A DNA stretch of 8,693 nt from Neomoorella mulderi (lineage in GTDB: Bacteria; Bacillota; DSM-521; Neomoorellales; Neomoorellaceae), in the NCBI GenBank assembly GCA_011375465.1, contig DRZV01000049.1, forward strand, positions 1 through 8,693, written 5' to 3'. A program made the position numbers and the translations under genes. Position 1 is the first letter of the stretch; every line of letters starts with the position of its first letter. Below, piece by piece: positions 1-5,577 of this stretch. The notes below the pieces were generated by a model. It made no database searches and was not told the DNA's origin. It worked only from the letters and a program-made list of their open reading frames with translations.

Positions 1-199
1 ACCACCTGGATAGGGGAAAAGATGGGTCAGCTCCTGGATTTTTACTTGGGTGCCCGCTGGAGGGAAAATCAGGATAGGGTAGAAATTTGGGAGAGGGTGG
101 AGGACATACCCGAGGGAGAGCTGTGGCAGGCCCATGAGAAACAAAGGGAGCGGCTGATAAAGGAGGTCAGACGGAGGCTGGCCAGCAGGCTGGAGGGGA

Positions 200-204
200 G
201 GGGG
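200..204 (+). other. Frameshift site 1 in glgP (one base missing in a G run)
   Basis: Frame 1 reads LASRLEGRG and then runs into TGA at 220-222. Frame 3 from 201 reads GAPAQEVTQARSFLHPRVLTIGFARR, which is the expected continuation. Adding one G to this five-G run restores the frame. The site is not a good X-XXY-YYZ slippery heptamer, so programmed frameshifting is unlikely. Confidence 0.8.
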
Positions 205-859
205 CTCCGGCCCAGGAGGTGACCCAAGCTCGATCCTTCCTCCATCCCCGGGTTCTCACCATAGGCTTTGCCCGCCGGTTTGCCGCTTATAAGAGGCCCA
301 CCCTTTTGCTCCACGATTTGGAGAGGCTGATCCGCCTGGCGAATCATCCCCAGATGCCCGTCCAGATCATATATGCCGGCAAAGCCCACCCCAGGGACGA
401 AGAAGGTAAAAGGCTCATCCAGCAGATAGTGGCGGCCAGCCAGTGGCCAGAACTCAAGGGGCGCCTGATCTTTTTGGAAGACTACGATATGGAGCTGGCC
501 AAATTGATGGTCCAAGGGGTGGATCTCTGGCTGGCCAATCCCCGTCGTCCCTTGGAGGCCTGTAGCACCAGCGGCATGAAGGTGGTGTTGAATGGGTCCC
601 TTTTCATGAGCACCTTGGATGGTTGGTGGGATGAGGCTTGGAACCCGGAGGCGGGTTGGGCCATAGGGAGGGGGGAGGAGCTCCCCGATCCCCTTTACCA
701 AGACGCGGCCGAGGCAGAACTCCTGTACGATCTCCTGGAGAAAGAAGTGGTTCCCCTGTTTTATGAGCGGGATACCCGGGGGCTGCCCTGGGGATGGATC
801 CGGAAGATGAAAAATTCTCTGAAGATGTACGGCCCTTATTACAATACCCACCGGATGGT

Positions 860-887
860 GAGGTAATATTTAAATAAATATTACCTC
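860..887. repeat. Perfect 12-bp inverted repeat carrying a nonsense codon
   Basis: Arms GAGGTAATATTT (860-871) and AAATATTACCTC (876-887) are exact reverse complements around the four bases AAAT. The arms lie inside the phosphorylase reading frame, which reads V-R-stop-Y-L-N-K-Y-Y-L-P. The TAA is at 864-866. The family has Glu at this place (RMVREY), and GAA to TAA needs only G864T. T864 pairs with A883, so the inferred substitution is exactly the change that completes the palindrome. With no clean T tract and coding sequence on both sides, I do not call it a terminator. Confidence 0.85.
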
Positions 888-1226
888 CCCGCCGCCAGCC
901 TCTACCGGGACCTGGGGAATAAGGATCAAGAAGGGGCAAAACAGGTGGCCTCCTGGAGGCAGAGGATAGAAGCTCACTGGTCCGAGGTCCACATCGAGAA
1001 GGTGGAAGAACTCCCCTCTCCTCCCCTGAAGGTAGGGAGTTCCTTCGAGGTCCAGGCCACCGTATTCCTGGGTTCCCTGGATCCAGGGGAAGTACAGGTG
1101 GCTTTGTATTACGGCCCTTTAGATCCCAGGGGTAAGATAAAGGAAGGGCAGAAGGTCCTCCTTGCTTATAAGCAGGATCTGGGAGAGGGGCGCCATCTCT
1201 ATCAAGGGGAGGTTCTCTGCCGGAGA

Positions 1227-1233
1227 GGGGGGG
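1227..1233 (+). other. Frameshift site 2 in glgP (one extra G in a G7 run)
   Basis: Frame 3 reads GEVLCRRGG up to this run and then becomes non-family sequence. With one G removed the frame reads CRRGGRQGYVLLLYPWQERW and ends naturally at 1314, just before the next gene. A seven-G run is prone to both replication slippage and sequencing error. Confidence 0.8.
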
Positions 1234-1324
1234 CGCCAGGGGTATGTGCTCCTGCTCTATCCCTGGCAGGAGCGGTGGCAGCGTTATTTGTCCGGCCATC
1301 TCCTGTGGGGATAAAAGATATACA

Positions 1325-1330
1325 GAGGGA
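1325..1330 (+). promoter_or_regulatory. Ribosome binding site of the CBS gene
   Basis: GAGGGA lies six bases before the ATG at 1337. It fixes this start in preference to the in-frame ATG at 1244, which is inside the phosphorylase end and would add residues with no CBS similarity. Confidence 0.65.
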
Positions 1331-1336
1331 AGGGAA

Positions 1337-1726
1337 ATGCTGGCTAGGGATATAATGACCAGAGAAGTGATAACCATAGGGGCCCATGAGCCCATCTATA
1401 GGCTGACCAAGCTGTTGGCGGAAGGGGGTATTTCCGGTGTGCCGGTATGCGAGGAAGACGGCAGGATAGTGGGCATGGTGGAAGAAGAGGAGCTCCTGAA
1501 GATGAAGAAGGGGACCAGGGTGAGGGACATAATGAGGCAAGAGGTGATATCGGTGGAAGCAGATACCCCCGTGGAGGAAGTGGCAGCTATCCTCTACAGC
1601 AAAAATTTAAAACGGGTACCGGTCTATGAAAAAGGCGAGCTGGTGGGTATTATAAGCCGCAGTGATATAGTGGCGGCGATGGCCAGGAGGATTAAAGGTC
1701 AAGAGGGGACGGCTAAGGATGTATGA
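1337..1726 (+). CDS. Tandem CBS-domain protein
   Basis: A 129-residue protein made almost entirely of two CBS domains. The first (about residues 1-55) starts MLARDIMTREVITIGAHEPI and has the GISGVPVCEEDGRIVGMV core. The second (about 62-118) starts RVRDIMRQEVISVEADTPV and has the LKRVPVYEKGELVGIISRSDI core. Such Bateman modules bind adenine nucleotides or related ligands and act as cytosolic sensors; the ligand and partner cannot be read here. No catalytic, DNA-binding or membrane segment is present. The gene starts 22 bp after the restored end of the phosphorylase gene, so the two may be cotranscribed and the CBS protein could report energy status to glucan use (inference). It is intact although both neighbours are broken. 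Its last 14 bp overlap the end of the convergent c-di-GMP gene. Confidence 0.85.
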   Translation: MLARDIMTREVITIGAHEPIYRLTKLLAEGGISGVPVCEEDGRIVGMVEEEELLKMKKGTRVRDIMRQEVISVEADTPVEEVAAILYSKNLKRVPVYEKGELVGIISRSDIVAAMARRIKGQEGTAKDV

Positions 1727-2258
1727 ATATCTCCACCAGGCGGGGATCGAATTGGGTTCCTGCTCGCCGTTTCAGTTCTTCCAGGGCAGCTTCCACCGTT
1801 AGGGCGGAGCGGTAGGGCCGGTCGTTGGTCATGGCGTCAAAGGCATCGGCTATGGCTAAAATCCGGCATTCCAGGGGCATCTCTTCTCCCTTCAGTCCCA
1901 GGGGATAACCCTCTCCGTTCCACCATTCATGGTGCTTTAAAATCAGGTCGGCTATGGGGGCCAACAGGGGTGAAGCCAGGGCTATGCGGTGCCCTATCTC
2001 GCAGTGGCGCTCCATCTCCTTCCGCTCCTCCTCGTCCAAGGGCCCTTCTTTAAAAAGAATGCGATCGGGTATACCCACTTCCCCTATGTCGTGGAATTGG
2101 GCCAGGAGCTTGAGGTTGGCCATACGGCTCTCTTCTAATCCCAGTTTTTGGCCCATAAGGGTTACCAATTCTTCTAGGCGGTCGGTGTGTCCCTTGGTGC
2201 CGAAATCCCGGGCCTCTAGGGCGGCCGTGAGGGCTTGGACGGTGGCGTTGCGGATGCT

Positions 2259-2262
2259 GTTT
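2259..2262 (-). other. Frameshift between GGDEF and HD-GYP (one extra base)
   Basis: On the minus strand the GGDEF frame reads ADNNMYREKLLARK and then leaves the family. Skipping base 2259 gives SIRNATVQALTAALEARDFG, the usual linker into HD-GYP, and this frame stays open to the stop at 1713. Removing any one base of AAAC on the coding strand repairs it. Confidence 0.78.
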
Positions 2263-2986
2263 GCGCGCCAGCAGCTTTTCCCGATACATGTTGTTATCCG
2301 CCTGTTTGAAAACTTCGTTCAGGGAAAGGGATCCTTCGGTGGTGGCCATGCCTATGGAGAGGGATAAGGGTATTAAGGGCTTTTCCTTCTGGTTGTAGTC
2401 CTCCACCGCCTGGCGGATTCTCTGGCAGATTTCTTGGGCTGCGGACGTCCCTGTTTTTACCAAAATAGCGGCGAATTCATCTCCCCCTATTCGGGCTAAG
2501 CAGTCCTCTTTGCGCAGGCATCTGCGGATGAGCCTGGCTGCTGTCCTCAAAAGTTCGTCCCCTGCCTGATGCCCTAGGGTGTCGTTCACTATCTTTAATC
2601 CGTCCAAGTCCATAACCAGAATGCTGATGGGTCCCTGCCTCTGGGGATTGAGCCTGGCCATCTCCTCTTCAAAATAGGCCCGGTTGTAAAGGCCGGTGAG
2701 GGGATCATGGAGAGATAGATAGAGGAGCTTCTTTTCCGCTTCCTTCCTGGAGGTGATATCCCGGAAGCTCTCTATAATGCCCCCCAGTTCTCCCTTCTCG
2801 TTTTCCAGGGGAGTGGCCACCAGCTCCACCCAGACGGAGGACCCATCCTTCCGCATCATCTCCGTCTCCAGTTCCACCAATCTTTCCCCTGCGAGAATCC
2901 TCTTCAAGATGCAGGTATCTTCGCCGCAGAAGGGGTGGCGGAAGATGTGGTAACATTTTTCCCCTAAGGCTTTTTCTTCTGGAACC

Positions 2987-3027
2987 CAGGATAAAGGCCC
3001 ATCTTCCTGTTCTGGGCCTTTATCCTG
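2987..3027. repeat. Perfect 14-bp inverted repeat at the PAS frameshift
   Basis: Arms CAGGATAAAGGCCC (2987-3000) and GGGCCTTTATCCTG (3014-3027) are exact reverse complements around a 13-base loop. The whole structure is inside the PAS coding region of the c-di-GMP gene. The inferred missing base lies in the CCC at the loop-side end of the first arm (2998-3000): the upstream frame ends AQNRKM, and the restored frame reads GPLSWVPEEKALGEKCYHIF. No terminator role is likely in the middle of a gene. Confidence 0.8.
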
Positions 3028-3902
3028 AAGCTGGTATCTATTATCCTCATGGCATCCCCCGAGGCTTGGAAGATGGCTTCGTATTCCCGTGCCAGGCAGC
3101 GTATCTGGTTGAAGAGGCTCTCCAGACGAACGGCCATGGTGTTCAGGGCTTCAGCTATGATGTCCAGTTCTTTAAATCTCTGGGGCATGAGCCGCATCCC
3201 CCAATTTCCCCTGGCTATCTCCCTGCAGGCCCCGGTCACCTGGGAGAAGGGTTCGGTGATGCTTTTGGTAAAAAAGAGCAGCAACAGGAGGGTCCCTAGA
3301 AAAAGGGATAGCCCGGTGACGGAAAGCTGCCTGGTCAGGGAGGCCAATTTGGCTTCCTGGATGTGCTCTATGGATTGCCCTAGGAAATACATACCCACTG
3401 TTTCCCCCTCGGGATTTTTTAAAGGCAGGTAAGCGGTTATATAGGGTTTGCCGGCGATGAAAGTATGTCCGAAATAACATTCTCCCTGGCCCAGCACCTT
3501 AGCTCCCACCTCAGGTGGTGCTTTGGTCCCGACGATGGGCTGACCCTTCTCGTCCCTTATGGTGGTGGCCACCCGGGTGTCCCGGCAGAACAGGGTTATC
3601 ATCTCCCCTGTAATGGCAGCTATTTCCCCCAGGACCGGATAGTGTTGATCGATTTTGACCTCGCCTTTATAAAGGGCATCCCCTTGGAGGTGCCAGGGGC
3701 CGGGATTGCGGCTTTCCAGCAGGGCATAGGAGAGGAAGATCTCTTTTTTGAGGCCCTCCTGAGTCTGCCTGAGCAGATGCTGCTCCATCAAGTGCCCGGC
3801 TATCCCCAGGGAGACTATTAAGATAAGCCCTACAGCGGTGATGAACAGAAGGCACAGGGAGAAACGCAGGGAAGGAGGTTCCTTCAGTATAAATCCTTTC
3901 AT

Positions 3903-3977
3903 TTTCGCTGCTCATCTTATTAACAGTAATAATCGTTGAAGATTTTTATATAATTAAGGAAAAAAAGGACGGACTCC
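3903..3977. promoter_or_regulatory. AT-rich divergent intergenic region with a TATAAT box
   Basis: This 75-bp gap separates the divergent c-di-GMP gene and the ACT-like gene and is clearly more AT-rich than the flanks. On the + strand a perfect TATAAT is at 3949-3954, but no good -35 hexamer is found 16-18 bp upstream (GTAATA at 17). AAGGA at 3965-3969 is a plausible ribosome binding site eight bases before the ATG at 3978. The minus-strand promoter is not clear. Confidence 0.45.
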
Positions 3978-4241
3978 ATGACCTGCCATGATTTCATGTG
4001 TGTAGTGGTGAAGCACAGAGAGAAGAATGCGGTAAAGGTGCAGGAGATACTTACCAAATACGGCTGTATTATCAGGGTACGCTTGGGGCTTCACGAGGTT
4101 AGGGAAGATCAGTGCGAGGATGAGGGGATCATCATGCTGAACCTCTGCGGCAAAGAAGAGGAGATGAAGAAGCTCCAGGAAGAATTGAATGCAGTGGAGG
4201 GAGTTTTCGCCGAGAGGATCCATATCGAGCCTCGGAAGTAG
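3978..4241 (+). CDS. Small ACT-like/TM1266-type putative regulator
   Basis: An 87-residue protein with the alternation expected of a ferredoxin-like ACT fold: strand (FMCVVVKHRE), helix (AVKVQEILTKYG), strand (CIIRVRLGLHE), strand (EGIIMLNLCG), helix (EEMKKLQEELNAVEG) and strand (VFAERIHI). The order and size resemble the TM1266 family, annotated in anaerobes as putative iron-only hydrogenase system regulators; this is from memory and no hydrogenase gene is in the window. It has five cysteines (3, 8, 30, 46, 57) and three histidines (4, 13, 39), so metal or redox binding is possible but unproven. There is no DNA-binding domain or signal peptide. The start is supported by AAGGA eight bases upstream and an in-frame TAA at 3951-3953. 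It is a single-gene unit ended by the hairpin at 4247-4275. An unrelated small ACT protein cannot be excluded. Confidence 0.7.
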   Translation: MTCHDFMCVVVKHREKNAVKVQEILTKYGCIIRVRLGLHEVREDQCEDEGIIMLNLCGKEEEMKKLQEELNAVEGVFAERIHIEPRK

Positions 4242-4246
4242 ATTTT

Positions 4247-4275
4247 AGGGGCCCTGGCAAAGCTACAGGGCCCCT
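4247..4275 (+). terminator. GC-rich hairpin between convergent genes
   Basis: AGGGGCCCTG (4247-4256) and CAGGGCCCCT (4266-4275) form a perfect 10-bp stem with a nine-base loop, six bases after the ACT-like gene stop. It is followed by TCTACTTT, a weak T tract, so termination on the + strand is likely but not classical. The right arm lies within the last codons of the convergent aminotransferase gene, so the hairpin may also act on the minus strand, where the T tract is absent. Confidence 0.6.
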
Positions 4276-5561
4276 TCTACTTTGGTTAAAACCTCATCCA
4301 AGTGTCCCACCATCTCCTCTATATCTTCCCGGGTTACCACCAGGGGTGGTTGAAAAGCCAGGACATTTCTATAACGGCCGTTTTTGCCCAACAGTATACC
4401 CCTATCCTTCATCTCCTCCAAGACCCAATCGGTCTCTTTAGGGGCAGGTTCTTTATCCCTTTTTACCAGCTCAGCCCCCACCATCAGCCCTAGGCCCCTC
4501 ACATCCCCTATAAGGGGGTGCCTCTCTTTCAATTCCATTAGCTTTTCTTTCAACATTCCTCCCAAAACCTCCGCCCTCTCCACCAGCCCTTCTTCTTCCA
4601 GCACTTCTAGAGTGGCCAAAGCCGCCACCATGGAAACGGGGTTACCCCCCAGGGTGGAGGCCCCGGGGCGGGTGTATCTGTCAGCCACCTCAGGGCGGGC
4701 GCCGAAGGCGCCTATGGGGACGCCGTTTCCCAGGGCTTTGGCCATGGTTAGGATGTCGGGTTCCACCTCCCAGTGCTGGATGGCGAACCATTTGCCCGTG
4801 CGACCAAAACCTGTCTGCACCTCGTCTATTATGAGGAGGGCTCCATATTGGTCCAAAATCTCCTTTACCCGGGAGAAATATCCCGGAGGCGGGGTGATGA
4901 TGCCGCCGTTGGCCTGGATGGGCTCGGCTATGAGGGCGGCCACTTGGCCGGAGGTGGAGGTCTCTATCACCTGGATCACGGCCTCGGCACAGGCCAGGTC
5001 GCAGGAGGGATAGCTGAGGTTTAACGGGCACCGGTAACAATAGGGGTTGGGCACGAAGGAGATGCCTCCTGCAGGGAAGGGGTCTGAGCGCCAGAATTTC
5101 AAACCCGTCAGGCTGGTGGTGAGGTGGGTGCGCCCCAGGAGCCCGTCTTTCAAGGCCAGAAACTCAGCCTTTCCCGTGGCTATCCTGGCCAGCAGCAGGG
5201 CCCCTTCATTGGCTTCACTGCCGCTGTTCACAAAAAAGAATTTTTTGATGGAGCCGGGGGTGAGGGAGGCCAATCTTTCCGCCAGTTCGTACATGGGCTG
5301 GGTCAGGTAAATATTGCATACATGCTGTAGGGTTTGCACCTGCTGGCAGATGCGCCGGGTGATCTTGGGGTGGCAGTGGCCTGCATTGACCACCGAAACC
5401 CCGGCAAAGAAGTCCAGATATTTTCTACCCTGATGATCGTAGAGGTACTGGCCCTCCCCCCGTACCAGGTGCACGGGCCGGGAATAAAAATGGTAAAGAC
5501 AGGGTATTATATATTCCCTCTTTTTCTCCAGAATTTTTTCTGGATCCCACAGCTCTTTCAT
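4263..5561 (-). CDS. Class III PLP-dependent aminotransferase
   Basis: A 432-residue cytosolic fold-type I transaminase of the class III family (ornithine, 4-aminobutyrate, alanine-glyoxylate type), of usual length. Visible motifs are FFAGVSVVNAGHCHP near 51-65, the phosphate-binding NSGSEANEG at 112-120, IIDEVQTGFGRTG with the PLP-nitrogen Asp at 246, and TMAKALGNG with the PLP lysine at 275. GASTLGGNPVS at 300-310 is the usual cofactor loop. It belongs to a subgroup with four cysteines (175, 178, 187, 191; NPYCYRCP and YPSCDLAC) that could bind metal. The substrate cannot be told; alanine-glyoxylate or omega-amino acid transamination are the common annotations. The ATG at 5559-5561 follows AGGAGGG with good spacing, 14 bp after the U32 gene stop, so it is the last gene of the prenyltransferase-U32 operon. 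The aromatic-His-Gly site after the SGSEAN motif reads GLLG here. Confidence 0.85.
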   Translation of the reverse strand: MKELWDPEKILEKKREYIIPCLYHFYSRPVHLVRGEGQYLYDHQGRKYLDFFAGVSVVNAGHCHPKITRRICQQVQTLQHVCNIYLTQPMYELAERLASLTPGSIKKFFFVNSGSEANEGALLLARIATGKAEFLALKDGLLGRTHLTTSLTGLKFWRSDPFPAGGISFVPNPYCYRCPLNLSYPSCDLACAEAVIQVIETSTSGQVAALIAEPIQANGGIITPPPGYFSRVKEILDQYGALLIIDEVQTGFGRTGKWFAIQHWEVEPDILTMAKALGNGVPIGAFGARPEVADRYTRPGASTLGGNPVSMVAALATLEVLEEEGLVERAEVLGGMLKEKLMELKERHPLIGDVRGLGLMVGAELVKRDKEPAPKETDWVLEEMKDRGILLGKNGRYRNVLAFQPPLVVTREDIEEMVGHLDEVLTKVEGAL

Positions 5562-5565
5562 TTAA

Positions 5566-5577
5566 ATATTCCCTCCT
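5566..5577 (-). promoter_or_regulatory. AGGAGGGA ribosome binding site overlapping the U32 stop
   Basis: Between the two genes the minus strand reads ACTAGGAGGGAATATTTAA before ATG. The SD core begins inside the TAG stop of the U32 gene, which argues for translational coupling. Confidence 0.7.

Larger units (their letters stand above)
1..1314 (+). pseudogene. glgP: Maltodextrin/alpha-glucan phosphorylase (GT35), C-terminal part, disrupted
   Basis: This is the C-terminal ~437 residues of a GT35 phosphorylase, which releases glucose-1-phosphate from cytosolic alpha-glucans using PLP. The gene enters from the left edge in frame 1 (TWIGEKMGQLLDFYLG). It continues in frame 3 from about 201 (LTIGFARRFAAYKRP, YAGKAHP, FLEDYDMELAK, NPRRPLEACSTSGMK, DGWWDEAW, THRMVR) and closes in frame 1 with LLLYPWQERWQRYLSGHLLWG and TAA at 1312-1314. 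The PLP lysine of the STSGMK motif is coded at 579-581. The order of motifs matches the short bacterial/archaeal phosphorylases of the Thermotoga type. Three lesions break it: a missing base in the G run 200-204, a TAA at 864-866 where the family has Glu (MVR-E-Y), and an extra G in the G7 run 1227-1233. Family homology runs through each lesion, so this is one gene. It is either recently decayed or hit by sequencing errors; the stop codon is harder to explain as a homopolymer error. Confidence 0.88.
1713..3902 (-). pseudogene. Membrane sCache-HAMP-PAS-GGDEF-HD-GYP c-di-GMP sensor, frameshifted twice
   Basis: The reconstructed protein is 729 residues. TM1 is about 13-36, followed by an extracytoplasmic single-Cache domain with the CRDTRVATT and VGTKAPPEVG signature. 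TM2 is about 190-210, then HAMP (about 211-263), PAS (about 276-380), GGDEF and HD-GYP. GGDEF is intact at 473-477, with an RKED inhibitory I-site nine residues ahead. In HD-GYP the HD pair (FHDIGEVGIPD, 604-605), HHE (657-659) and GYP (665-667) remain. The family makes c-di-GMP (GGDEF) and degrades it (HD-GYP) in response to a ligand sensed outside. Two lesions split the frame: a missing base at 2998-3000 inside PAS and an extra base near 2259-2262 between GGDEF and HD-GYP. They shift in opposite directions, so the two ends are in phase but the middle is not. The ATG at 3900-3902 has only a weak GATGAG upstream. It could be a recent pseudogene or contain sequence errors. Confidence 0.85.

Noticed and set aside
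196..222. Programmed -1 frameshift in glgP
   Set aside because: The G run does not give good re-pairing in both sites, and a downstream in-frame stop and a second shift break the gene anyway.
69..851. Long open frame (260 codons) on the minus strand opposite the phosphorylase
   Set aside because: Its translation is low-complexity and family-less, and it is exactly antisense to a strongly recognisable GT35 sequence. The open frame follows from G-rich codon bias.
860..887. Transcription terminator at the palindrome
   Set aside because: The stem is AT-rich and followed by CCCCGCC rather than a T tract. Phosphorylase coding continues on both sides in the same frame.
1244..1336. Longer CBS protein starting at ATG 1244
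   Set aside because: The extra residues come from the phosphorylase end read out of frame. The ATG at 1337 has a proper ribosome binding site and starts directly at the CBS fold.
604..1395. Second minus-strand open frame (263 codons)
   Set aside because: Pro/Ser/Gly-rich shadow of the phosphorylase with no recognisable motif or ribosome binding site. It overlaps the CBS start region.
4690..5040. Minus-strand frame of 116 codons inside the aminotransferase
   Set aside because: Shadow frame rich in Arg/Pro/His. The aminotransferase frame covers it with all catalytic motifs intact.
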